From JBLHGU01 sp047615875 (GTDB lineage Bacteria > Pseudomonadota > Gammaproteobacteria > Arenicellales > CAJQKF01): 8,493 bases of DNA. Location: contig JBLHGU010000225.1 in assembly GCA_047615875.1 (NCBI GenBank), forward strand, positions 1 through 8,493. Direction: 5' to 3'. Of the stretch, positions 1 to 6,951 are shown piece by piece. The notes beneath the pieces were generated by a model that ran no database searches, was not told the origin of the DNA, and saw only the letters and a list, made by a program, of their open reading frames with translations. A program made the position numbers and the translations under genes. The stretch's first letter is position 1. Each line of letters opens with the position of its first letter.

Positions 1-535
1 ACCCTTTCAGACAATACTTTCGAAGAAAGTCTTTTGGAATTGCATCAATGCGATGGCACTGATAGAGCCCATTTTTTGCTTTTTCGATAATCCGGCTACT
101 GATATCTGAACCGAAAATTTCCCACTTTCCACTGGACCCAAAAAAATCATCCAACACCATAGCCATGCTATAAGCCTCTTCACCACTTGAGCTGGCAGCA
201 CTCCATAGCCGAAGTAAACGATTCTTAGGGTGATGTTGTAATACCAATTTCTTGAGTGCATTGAAATGTTCTGCCTCTCGAAAAAAGTAAGTTTCGTTGG
301 TTGTTAATAAATCAATCGCCATCTGACGTTCTATGCCATTGTTATTGATTAACAAATCTACATATTGATCGAAGCTGTCTAGCTGATGGTGTCGTAACCG
401 TTTATTCAAACGAGAACTCACTAACATCTGCTTGGCTGACCCCAAATCTATGCCAGCTTCCTTGTAAATGAACTCTCTGATCGATTGATAGGCGCTGGCA
501 GATACTTCTGTTTGTTTAAATAGTGGTGGAGTCAT
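1..535 (-). CDS. cheR: CheR chemoreceptor methyltransferase, N-terminal 178 residues (truncated by window edge)
   Basis: SAM-dependent methyltransferase that methylates glutamates on chemoreceptors for adaptation. Reading from the ATG at 535, the frame stays open to the left edge, giving 178 codons of a family usually about 270-290 residues long; the C-terminus lies outside the window. Visible family marks: an N-terminal helical domain (about 1-75), the TTNETYFFRE motif at 78-87 that joins the two domains, the SAM-binding loop WSAASSSGEEAYS at 111-123, and the acidic SDIS motif at 143-146. The loop has Ser115 where many relatives have Cys, a conservative change. Translation was checked codon by codon and no frameshift is present. 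An 84-codon open frame at 7-261 is only a shadow of this gene. The Shine-Dalgarno sequence is weak (no clear GGAG within 12 nt of the ATG). The 149-nt gap from cheW allows either readthrough or a promoter of its own. Identity is very secure; the start is fairly secure. Confidence 0.95.
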   Translation of the reverse strand, partial: MTPPLFKQTEVSASAYQSIREFIYKEAGIDLGSAKQMLVSSRLNKRLRHHQLDSFDQYVDLLINNNGIERQMAIDLLTTNETYFFREAEHFNALKKLVLQHHPKNRLLRLWSAASSSGEEAYSMAMVLDDFFGSSGKWEIFGSDISSRIIEKAKNGLYQCHRIDAIPKDFLRKYCLKG

Positions 536-567
536 ACTGTTCAAAGTTCTTTTACAACCTTTCTGTT

Positions 568-596
568 CTTATTTTCTTAATAGCTGATCCAGTCAA
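568..596 (-). promoter_or_regulatory. possible sigma-70 promoter before cheR
   Basis: On the minus strand TTGACT (596-591, five of six bases matching the -35 consensus) is followed after 17 nt by AATAAG (573-568, four of six matching the -10 consensus). It lies in the 149-nt gap between cheW and cheR and would start transcription about 25 nt before the cheR ATG. The -35 box overlaps the right-hand arm of the dyad at 590-631. The -10 is poor and the region is AT-rich, so a chance match is quite possible. Confidence 0.25.
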
Positions 597-631
597 CAAT
601 ACAATCTAGTGATATTGTTTTTAATCGACTG
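590..631. repeat. bulged inverted repeat in the cheW-cheR gap
   Basis: On the plus strand the left side reads CAGTC (590-594) then AACAATA (595-601). After an 11-nt loop come TATTGTT (613-619), seven unpaired bases, and GACTG (627-631). The two stems, 7 and 5 bp, are contiguous on one side and separated by a 7-nt bulge on the other. Transcribed leftward with cheW-cheR, the structure is not followed by a U-run, so it does not look like an intrinsic terminator. It could be an operator, an mRNA processing or stability element, or chance in AT-rich DNA. Confidence 0.4.
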
Positions 632-684
632 AATATCATATTCTATGTTTTTTATAAAGTTCACATTGTTATTTTTAAAGTGAT

Positions 685-1236
685 TTACGTATTGCTCACC
701 GATGGTATATTCAGCTCATCGGTCATACTAGTGACGCTCGCTAACTCGTTGATCGACAGCACATGATTGACATCGAGTAATATCATTAATTTGTCATCTA
801 TTTTGCCCATGCCCTGAATAAAATCAGCGCGTATTTTGGCGCCGAAGGTTGGCGCTGCTGCTATATCAGAATCCGCCAGTTCGATGACTTCATTGACAAT
901 ATCAACAACCATGCCTACCTCGACACTCTCGCCGTCGGTATCCTTAATATCGATAATGACGATACTGGTACGTTTGCCGATCGCTTTAGGTTGATGCCCA
1001 AAACGCCGAGCAAGATTAACCACTGGCACGACATTGCCCCGCAGGTTAATCACACCCGATATAAAATCGGGCATTAGCGGTACTACTGTCAAATTGTCGT
1101 ACTCAATGATTTCTCGAATATGTAAAATCCCTACACCATAAACTTCATCGGTGAGTACGAAAGTCAGGAACTGCTGTACATGGTTCGATCCGACGCTTGT
1201 TTCTTGCGCGACTGATTCGCTACTAGACTTTGACAT
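685..1236 (-). CDS. cheW: CheW-family receptor-kinase coupling protein
   Basis: Cytoplasmic adaptor that links chemoreceptor tips to CheA. At 183 residues it is slightly longer than the usual 150-170. A single CheW beta-barrel domain covers about residues 20-165, with the signature INLRGNVVPVVNL at 63-75 (Arg66 in the conserved NLRG turn) and the second-half strand VGMVVDIVNEV at 107-117. The tail after about 165 is polar and probably disordered. The frame is open upstream to 1392, but the ATG at 1236 is chosen because the CheW fold starts just after it, a GAGGA Shine-Dalgarno lies 7 nt before it, and the longer version would overlap 146 bases of the receptor gene with non-CheW sequence. It lies 10 nt after the receptor stop, so the two are almost surely cotranscribed and translationally close. 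Together with CheA (which has its own CheW-like domain) and the two receptors it should form the array baseplate. Confidence 0.96.
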   Translation of the reverse strand: MSKSSSESVAQETSVGSNHVQQFLTFVLTDEVYGVGILHIREIIEYDNLTVVPLMPDFISGVINLRGNVVPVVNLARRFGHQPKAIGKRTSIVIIDIKDTDGESVEVGMVVDIVNEVIELADSDIAAAPTFGAKIRADFIQGMGKIDDKLMILLDVNHVLSINELASVTSMTDELNIPSVSNT

Positions 1237-1243
1237 ATCAATA

Positions 1244-1248
1244 TCCTC
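1244..1248 (-). promoter_or_regulatory. Shine-Dalgarno site that sets the cheW start
   Basis: GAGGA on the minus strand (1248-1244) lies 7 nt before the ATG at 1236 and overlaps the TGA stop (1249-1247) of the upstream receptor gene. This supports the short form of CheW over an in-frame extension reaching back to 1392, and suggests that ribosomes finishing the receptor can start cheW efficiently. Confidence 0.75.
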
Positions 1249-2974
1249 AAAATCGTACGAATTGTTTTTCGTCAATGGCAGAAACTTTCGAAGCAGGTTC
1301 CCGATACTCTGCAGACTGATGTGGTTCCGAACCATTAACTGATAAAGATGCAGCACCGGTAGCTGCTCCGGATCCCTGGGTAGCGGAATCATGCTCTGGC
1401 AATCTGAAAAAACCGATCATTTCAATCAGAGATTGCGACTGACCGCGCATTTCCTCGGCTGTTGCTGCGAGTTCCTCGGAGGCGGCTGCGTTTTGTTGCG
1501 TCACCTGATCAAGCTGTTGCATTGCACTGGTTATCTGGCCGACACCACCTGCCTGTTCTTCGGAAGCTGCTGTGATTTCCTGCACCAGTTCGGCAGTGCG
1601 TGCAATATCCGGTACCATTTTCTCCAGCAGACCACCGGCGTTTTCGGCAACTTTGACACTGTTTCCGGTCAATTCGCTAATTTCCGAAGCTGCTACCTGG
1701 CTACGCTCAGCAAGCTTGCGTACTTCAGCGGCAACTACCGCAAATCCCTTACCGTGTTCACCGGCTCGCGCCGCCTCTATAGCAGCGTTGAGTGCCAGCA
1801 TATTGGTCTGGTAGGCGATATCTTCGATGATGCTGATTTTTCCAGCGATATCCTTCATTGCCTGTACGGTTGCGATAACAGATTCTCCACCTTCCTTCGC
1901 CGCGTTTGACGACTCAGTGGCGATACCATCGGTCACGCGTGCATTTTCACTGTTTTGATTAATCGATGCGCCCATTTCTTCGATCGAAGCACTGGTTTCC
2001 TCGACGCTCGCCGCCTGTTCACTGGCGCCCTGACTCAGACTTTGTGCGGTCCCACTGACCTGCTGCGAAGCTGCCGCCAGCGCCGTGGAACTGTTATTAA
2101 CTTCGGTAATAACGGAGACCAGCTTGTCGCGCATAGAAATCATCGCGGCTAGTACGCCAACGGCTTTGCCCCTGCCATGTACCAGCTCGGATTCAAGATC
2201 ACCATTGGCAATCTTTTCGGCGATGTCTCGAATAGCCGGTGGCTCGGCACCGAGTTGCGCCATGATGCTGCGAGACACCATGAAGGATATAACCAGACCT
2301 AATAGAATCGAGACGGCTACCAGCACCATTAACACCGTAATTGCCTCTTTTTCATGTAGTGATGCAGTTTTTCCGGCCGCTTCGGTAAATTTCCCCACTT
2401 CGTGTGTTAGTTCCTTCAGTTCCTTGTTCAGCTGATCTTCTTCAAGCTCCACTTTTTCGATAGCCGGTTCAGCCTCGTCAAGTTTGCCCTCGACTAATAA
2501 GACAAAAACTTGCTCCGCATGTTCAGCAAATCCTGAGTGTTCGTGCTCAATATCTGTCAGTGCGCTTAAAACATGCTCAAACTCCGCTATGGCCTCCACT
2601 CCATGAGAAGCTTTGATCGCCTCTTCGGCCATATGCTCAGCGCCTTTAATTTCTTCATCTACTTTTTGGTTGAGCGCTTCGAAACTTTCTACTTCTGCCT
2701 TAAAATGCCTTACCGCAGATTCCTTCTCTTGCAGTTCCATTCCGTAACGTAATGCTCTCTCAAAATGAACCGCCTGCTCCAATTGGTTTGCGGTAATTTC
2801 ACTCAGAGCTTCGAGCATTGGAATATCCTGTTCGGCAATTGAGTTAAGTTCTTCGCCAATATTGAATATGGTCCAGAGCGAATAGCCAGAGCTCACCCCT
2901 AGCATGGCTAATAATAACAGCGAACTGCCGAAGGTCTTGAACCTGACTGACATGTTATCCATTAAGTTTTTCAT
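1247..2974 (-). CDS. methyl-accepting chemotaxis protein, two-TM type with His/Glu-rich helical periplasmic domain
   Basis: Transmembrane chemoreceptor of 575 residues that regulates CheA through CheW. Order of parts: TM1 about 14-37, an all-helical periplasmic sensor about 38-210 (four-helix-bundle type by appearance), TM2 about 212-233, a HAMP domain about 234-287, and a cytoplasmic signalling domain about 288-522. The hairpin tip lies around 384-425 and includes NMLALNAAIEAARAGEHGKG. A low-complexity tail follows; there is no E. coli-type NWETF end. The sensor is very acidic and holds ten His (70, 90, 114, 124, 134, 144, 146, 152, 191, 207). A good GAGG Shine-Dalgarno precedes the ATG at 2974. 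The gene sits 35 nt after the carbonic-anhydrase-like gene and 10 nt before cheW. Sampled lines of the signalling half run near 60% GC, above neighbouring genes, partly through its Ala-rich composition. Family is certain; the ligand is unknown. Confidence 0.96.
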   Translation of the reverse strand: MKNLMDNMSVRFKTFGSSLLLLAMLGVSSGYSLWTIFNIGEELNSIAEQDIPMLEALSEITANQLEQAVHFERALRYGMELQEKESAVRHFKAEVESFEALNQKVDEEIKGAEHMAEEAIKASHGVEAIAEFEHVLSALTDIEHEHSGFAEHAEQVFVLLVEGKLDEAEPAIEKVELEEDQLNKELKELTHEVGKFTEAAGKTASLHEKEAITVLMVLVAVSILLGLVISFMVSRSIMAQLGAEPPAIRDIAEKIANGDLESELVHGRGKAVGVLAAMISMRDKLVSVITEVNNSSTALAAASQQVSGTAQSLSQGASEQAASVEETSASIEEMGASINQNSENARVTDGIATESSNAAKEGGESVIATVQAMKDIAGKISIIEDIAYQTNMLALNAAIEAARAGEHGKGFAVVAAEVRKLAERSQVAASEISELTGNSVKVAENAGGLLEKMVPDIARTAELVQEITAASEEQAGGVGQITSAMQQLDQVTQQNAAASEELAATAEEMRGQSQSLIEMIGFFRLPEHDSATQGSGAATGAASLSVNGSEPHQSAEYREPASKVSAIDEKQFVRF

Positions 2975-3009
2975 GATTTTCCTCTAATATAAAAAGTTGC
3001 GGAATGAAT

Positions 3010-3861
3010 TTAGTGCGAAACCAGCATGTTGCGCCAGTTTAGGTTCTGAAGGGGACGGGCATTTTCACCAACTAGCTGGATAAATCGACTGACTTGTTGA
3101 TCGGAAACCTGAATAGCTGTTTTCATAACAAGCCAATTAACATTCTCGCTACAGGGAGGCGTGGTTAACGAGCCGCTGTAATGGTAATACTCCCTGTGCT
3201 CAGGCAGTAAGTCGGCTGCATTTATCCTGACTTCTGTGTTAACACTCACTTTGTTAATCGTGCTGGATACATTATCCAGTATTTTTTGAAGTATCGAATT
3301 ATGTCCGCCTCGTTTAAGAAACATCCCGACTACAGCCAGATTTCCATCGGCACTCTTGTGAACCAGATGAACCTCCATCGCATAGCGCTCGCCATCATGT
3401 GCATGTTCGCTTGGAGTAAGGAGATGAAATTGTAGTAACTTGTATGGGACGTCACCCAGCATCAATTCACTGTTATAATCCGCTTTCTGATAGATGAGAT
3501 AGGACTGCTCACCGATAGTGACCTCTTGCCCATCTGAGTCGGTAGAATAATTAGCCTGTAAGGTATGACCATTATTCAGCACCTGTAAAGACACTGGCTG
3601 ATAATGAAATTTTAGCCGGTAAAGATCAGCGGTGCCGTCAGCCTGAATATTGACCAGCTCGCCCCAATAGGCTGGCCCACTACTACCCGTATAGGCCCAG
3701 TGTACGCCGCCATGGTCCTTCTTTTCCTCAGGCGCGCTGGTGTGTTCTTCTTTTTTCTCGGACGATGAACTACTTGCCCAGGCGGCCATGCCAGTGAATC
3801 CGAATGCAACCAGGATGGCTATACAAGCGACATGTTTACATTGAATTATATTTTGTTTCAT
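3010..3861 (-). CDS. secreted alpha-carbonic-anhydrase-like protein, probably non-canonical at the zinc site
   Basis: Periplasmic protein of 283 residues with an alpha-type carbonic anhydrase domain. Numbering from the ATG at 3861: a signal peptide covers about 1-29 (hydrophobic core, Ala-Trp-Ala before the likely cut, no lipobox Cys), then a Ser/Lys/Glu linker to about 50, then the CA domain to the end. Recognisable CA marks are HWAYTGSSGPAYWGEL at 54-69, NNGH (His99, proton-shuttle position), QFH at 144-146, TPSEH at 149-153, MEVHLVH at 162-168, and SLTTPPCSENVNW at 231-243. Aligned by eye to human CA II: His94 is His146, His119 is His165, Glu106 is Glu152, Thr199 is Thr233, but the His96 position is Leu148. 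The usual Cys-x-QSPI segment after WGEL is also missing, leaving Cys237 without its partner. Activity is therefore doubtful. The ATG at 3861 is preferred over a GTG at 3867 because TGGGA lies 8 nt upstream of it. Flanked by cheA and a receptor gene, it is probably part of the sensory system. Confidence 0.88.
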   Translation of the reverse strand: MKQNIIQCKHVACIAILVAFGFTGMAAWASSSSSEKKEEHTSAPEEKKDHGGVHWAYTGSSGPAYWGELVNIQADGTADLYRLKFHYQPVSLQVLNNGHTLQANYSTDSDGQEVTIGEQSYLIYQKADYNSELMLGDVPYKLLQFHLLTPSEHAHDGERYAMEVHLVHKSADGNLAVVGMFLKRGGHNSILQKILDNVSSTINKVSVNTEVRINAADLLPEHREYYHYSGSLTTPPCSENVNWLVMKTAIQVSDQQVSRFIQLVGENARPLQNLNWRNMLVSH

Positions 3862-3869
3862 ATCCACAT

Positions 3870-3874
3870 TCCCA
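3870..3874 (-). promoter_or_regulatory. Shine-Dalgarno site that sets the start of the CA-like gene
   Basis: TGGGA (3874-3870, minus strand) lies 8 nt before the ATG at 3861. For the alternative in-frame GTG at 3867 the spacing would be only 2 nt, so the ATG is the better start. An out-of-frame ATG at 3869 opens a three-codon frame whose TGA overlaps the real ATG, but it abuts the Shine-Dalgarno and is unlikely to be used. Confidence 0.5.
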
Positions 3875-3948
3875 GTTTCAACTAATTAAATTACTCCAGA
3901 TTAAAATCTATAACGATGTTTAAGTTTATAAATGTGATTAAGGTTTAA

Positions 3949-6219
3949 TTAATGCAAGTGATTAATATCACTAGAGTTATTTCCCATTCTGGTGACCTTC
4001 GATATTAACGCCGGTACATCGATAATCATCGCTACCTCGCCGCTACCAAGAATTGTCGCACCACTAATTCCTCTTAAATTCTGAAAAACCTGCCCCAGGG
4101 GTTTTATAACTGTCTGGTGTTCGCCGAGTAACTCGTCGACTACCAAACCGATTTTCTGCCCTGCATAGTTCACAACAACAATGTTGTTTCTATATACTTC
4201 TCGTTTCAAACCGCTGTCGGAGTCATCGTCATCATTGAAGATTTCGGAGAGATGCAGATATGGCATGACCTCGCCACGTAGATCAACGTATTCACCCTTT
4301 TTGTTTTCTGCGTTCTGATCGGGCAGTTCAATACACTCTTCAACGAGGTCGAGTGGTATGACATAGGACGATTTGCCTACTTGAACTTGGAATCCGTCGA
4401 TAATTGCCAGAGTTAATGGCAGTCTAATGGTAAAGCTAGTGCCAACACCGAGTTCACTATGAACTGAAATCTGACCGCGTAGCGCGTCAATGTTTTTATT
4501 GACCACATCCATACCGACACCTCGGCCAGAAATGTTGGTTACTTCTGCGGCGGTAGAGAAACCCGGAGCAAATATTAATCGATGAATTTCCGGTAGTGTC
4601 AAATTCTGGTTAGGGGTGATTATTTTGTTTTCTATCGCTTTTGCTACCAGTACATCCGGATCCAGTCCTTTACCATCATCTGATATGTCAATAACGATAC
4701 TGCCCGAATCATGGTAAGCCTCGAGCTTTACTGTCGCAGTTTCTGATTTACCATTGACTGCTCTCACATCGGGTTTTTCGATGCCATGATCCAGTGAGTT
4801 TCGAATTAAATGCATAAGTGGATCACTGATTTTCTCCACCACAGTTTTGTCCAGCTCGGTATCACCCCCTGAAATTTGCAGGTCAATTTTTTTACCCAAA
4901 TCTTTGCTGATATCGCGCACGACTCGTTTAAATCGATTAAAGGTATCTCCTATCTGAACCATTCGCAGACTGAGTGTGGCATCTCTGATTTCTTCAACTA
5001 ATCGAGTTAAATGCTCTGCTGTTTCTAGTAACTCAGGTTGTTCTGTTTGTTTTGCTTTTAATTCGGTATGCGCACTTGAGATAACAAGTTCACCAACCAG
5101 ATTAATCAGGTCGCCAAGTTTCTCAGCGTTTACACGTACCGATTGTTGTTCTGCTTTTTTTGCTTCTTTGACCTTAGTCTGCTTGTTGACGGCAGCATCA
5201 ACGATGCGAGTATCTGCCATGCCTTTGTCGACCAGAACTGTGCCGAGTTTGGGCTTGGTGGTTATCTCGACGGGTTCATTATTGTCACCTTCTATTGTTT
5301 CTGTAACAGTGTGTGCACCCTGATATTCAAGTGCTTCTAAGAGTTCGTCTTTAGTTAACGCACCAGAGGCAACTAGAATTTCTCCGATTGCCATATTTTC
5401 TTCAGGCAATGCGTCAATTAGCAGGGTGTAATCGGCTAACTTACTTCGTGGGGGCAAGATATGGAGCTGGCAGTCTTCCTGTACGAATTCAAATACGTCA
5501 GCAATAGCTTCTTTTGAAGCAGATGTATTGAGATCGATTTCGAATCCAAGATAACTTTCTTCTGGATTAATATCATCTAGTGATGGCACATCTGCTGTCA
5601 TCGTCGTCATGCTGACGAAGTCTCCAACTGTGTTGAGGTATCGGAAAAATGACAAAGGATCCATACCATTCGCGAGTACATTACGATTGAACCGAATTGA
5701 GATATGCCAATAGTCATTGCTGACGCTTTCAGCTTCGGTGGATTCAGTCGTTATGTCGGTCACTGCGAGTGACCCTGGTTCGCCAACAACCGCTTCTGCG
5801 AGTGTTTCGCCGTCGAGATACTGTTGTAATCTATTTAATAATCCATTACCCGTTTCTCTTAGACTCTCGGCAATGGGTTCTTCTCCGTTGTCGAGAACGT
5901 GTGTAACCAATTGGCTGATTTGATCTCGACTATCGAGTAACAAGCTCATCAAATCTTCATGCAGAAATATTTCTTTGTCTCGAAGCCGCCCCATCACTGA
6001 TTCGGCTACGTGAGTAAAAGAAACAACATCGTCAAAGCCAAATATGCCTGCTGAACCTTTAATTGTGTGGATAGACCGAAATAAGTCATTGATAAGCTCG
6101 TCGCTATCTGGTTCATCTTCGAGCTTTAATAGAATAGATTCTGATTGCTGCAAAAGCTCGCTAGACTCTTCGGCAAAAATTTGTCGTCCTTCAGCCAGGT
6201 AATCTGTTTCGTCATTCAT
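3949..6219 (-). CDS. cheA: CheA chemotaxis histidine kinase
   Basis: Cytoplasmic kinase of 756 residues that autophosphorylates under receptor control and passes phosphate to CheY. Order of parts: P1/HPt domain about 10-110 with phospho-acceptor His51 in SIHTIKGSAGIFGF; a P2-like region about 168-258; an unusual insert about 277-347 with two repeats of the form G-x2-(L/V)-V-x2-G...Q that resemble MshEN/GspE-N motifs; the dimerisation helices about 360-430 (VNAEKLGDLINLVGELVI); the ATPase domain about 430-605 with the N box HLIRNSLDHG at 470-479, DDGKG at 514-518 and GRGVGMD at 565-571; and a C-terminal CheW-like P5 domain about 607-745. All kinase motifs look intact. The ATG lies 8 nt after the STAS stop, with GGAG 11 nt upstream inside the STAS reading frame, so coupled translation is likely. 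The identity is secure; which flagellar or other chemosensory class it belongs to cannot be decided by eye. Confidence 0.97.
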   Translation of the reverse strand: MNDETDYLAEGRQIFAEESSELLQQSESILLKLEDEPDSDELINDLFRSIHTIKGSAGIFGFDDVVSFTHVAESVMGRLRDKEIFLHEDLMSLLLDSRDQISQLVTHVLDNGEEPIAESLRETGNGLLNRLQQYLDGETLAEAVVGEPGSLAVTDITTESTEAESVSNDYWHISIRFNRNVLANGMDPLSFFRYLNTVGDFVSMTTMTADVPSLDDINPEESYLGFEIDLNTSASKEAIADVFEFVQEDCQLHILPPRSKLADYTLLIDALPEENMAIGEILVASGALTKDELLEALEYQGAHTVTETIEGDNNEPVEITTKPKLGTVLVDKGMADTRIVDAAVNKQTKVKEAKKAEQQSVRVNAEKLGDLINLVGELVISSAHTELKAKQTEQPELLETAEHLTRLVEEIRDATLSLRMVQIGDTFNRFKRVVRDISKDLGKKIDLQISGGDTELDKTVVEKISDPLMHLIRNSLDHGIEKPDVRAVNGKSETATVKLEAYHDSGSIVIDISDDGKGLDPDVLVAKAIENKIITPNQNLTLPEIHRLIFAPGFSTAAEVTNISGRGVGMDVVNKNIDALRGQISVHSELGVGTSFTIRLPLTLAIIDGFQVQVGKSSYVIPLDLVEECIELPDQNAENKKGEYVDLRGEVMPYLHLSEIFNDDDDSDSGLKREVYRNNIVVVNYAGQKIGLVVDELLGEHQTVIKPLGQVFQNLRGISGATILGSGEVAMIIDVPALISKVTRMGNNSSDINHLH

Positions 6220-6227
6220 ATCAATGG

Positions 6228-6548
6228 CTACTCCGGTTTAACCCAATTAAAATGCGATTTTATATTTAGCACTTCCATGACTTCGGCCACTGGAGCAGAG
6301 ACCTCATTTAACACGACTTGCTTGCCATCTTTTGTCGCACTCTGCTTGAGGGCAAAAAGCAATTGGATGCCACTACTGTCTATTTCTTCGACGGCTGACA
6401 GATTTAACTCAAAGTGATTGAATTGAGAATAATAGTCTTTGATTTCAGCCAGATTATTCGCGGCAGAATAGATAGTCATATCAGGACTGGCATCCAACAG
6501 GCAACTGCCGTTTTCTTGATTCGGCACTTCACGTATGGTAAATGACAT
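6228..6548 (-). CDS. STAS-domain (anti-sigma-factor-antagonist-like) protein
   Basis: A single-domain STAS protein of 106 residues, the normal size for SpoIIAA/RsbV-like proteins. The core strand-turn motif NLSAVEEIDSSGIQLLFAL covers 49-67; Asp57-Ser58-Ser59-Gly60 matches the site that is phosphorylated on the first Ser in SpoIIAA-type antagonists, and the following amphipathic helix and the VVLNEVS strand are in place. Its position between cheY (22 nt) and cheA (8 nt) marks it as part of the chemosensory system. STAS proteins occur in several proteobacterial che clusters, but their partner there is generally unclear; no anti-sigma kinase is present in this window. CheA or a receptor as partner would be inference only. 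The ATG at 6548 has AGG 8 nt upstream. Confidence 0.9.
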   Translation of the reverse strand: MSFTIREVPNQENGSCLLDASPDMTIYSAANNLAEIKDYYSQFNHFELNLSAVEEIDSSGIQLLFALKQSATKDGKQVVLNEVSAPVAEVMEVLNIKSHFNWVKPE

Positions 6549-6570
6549 AACTAAAGCCTGGCTCTATTAA

Positions 6571-6939
6571 CTAGGGTAAAATAAGTTTGGAAACAGCGTC
6601 GAGTAGCTTAGGTGGCTGGAAGGGTTTGACTATCCAGGCTTTTGCGCCGGCCGCTTTTCCTTCTGCCATTTTGCCTGGCTCAGACTCTGTTGTGAGCATG
6701 CAAATTGGAGTGAATTTGTAATTTGGCATCTGCTTAATTTGTTTCACCATTTCAATGCCACCCATGATCGGCATATTCACATCACTAATGATTAGATGTA
6801 CTTTTTGCCCAGTTAATTTGGAGATTCCATCCTTACCATCAACCCCTTCTAACACGTCATATCCCGCACCCTTTAAAGTTGCTTTCACCACTGTTCGCAC
6901 CGAAGAAGAATCGTCTACTATTAGAATTGTTTTACTCAT
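6571..6939 (-). CDS. cheY: CheY-type single-domain response regulator
   Basis: Receiver-only protein of 122 residues. The phosphorylation site is complete: acidic pair Asp9-Asp10, phospho-acceptor Asp53 in ISDVNMP, the switch Thr83 (or Thr84) in MLTTES, and Lys105 in VKPF. The residue at the E. coli Tyr106 switch position is Trp102 (AWIVKPF), an aromatic replacement seen in CheY-like proteins of other chemosensory systems. No output domain follows, so it acts by protein-protein contact, such as the flagellar switch or another effector. AGGTGA precedes the ATG at 6939, and the gene begins 12 nt after the short receptor's stop. Being first-in-line with CheA, it is the natural phosphotransfer partner, though whether it drives motor switching or acts as a phosphate sink is not visible. 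Confidence 0.95.
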   Translation of the reverse strand: MSKTILIVDDSSSVRTVVKATLKGAGYDVLEGVDGKDGISKLTGQKVHLIISDVNMPIMGGIEMVKQIKQMPNYKFTPICMLTTESEPGKMAEGKAAGAKAWIVKPFQPPKLLDAVSKLILP

Positions 6940-6951
6940 GCGTTCACCTTT

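Noticed and set aside
7..261. An 84-codon minus-strand open frame at the left edge
   Set aside because: It is out of frame with CheR, whose motifs run uninterrupted through the same bases; the product resembles no family.
590..631. Intrinsic terminator after cheW
   Set aside because: The stem is AT-rich and bulged, and no U-run follows in the direction of cheW transcription.
1237..1392. N-terminal extension of CheW by 52 residues
   Set aside because: It overlaps the end of the receptor gene, has no CheW similarity, and the good Shine-Dalgarno supports the ATG at 1236.
1391..2435. Several plus-strand open frames opposite the receptor gene
   Set aside because: They mirror the receptor's codon bias, lack recognisable domains, and overlap one another.
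3862..3867. GTG start for the CA-like gene two codons upstream
   Set aside because: Shine-Dalgarno spacing is only 2 nt for the GTG but 8 nt for the ATG at 3861.
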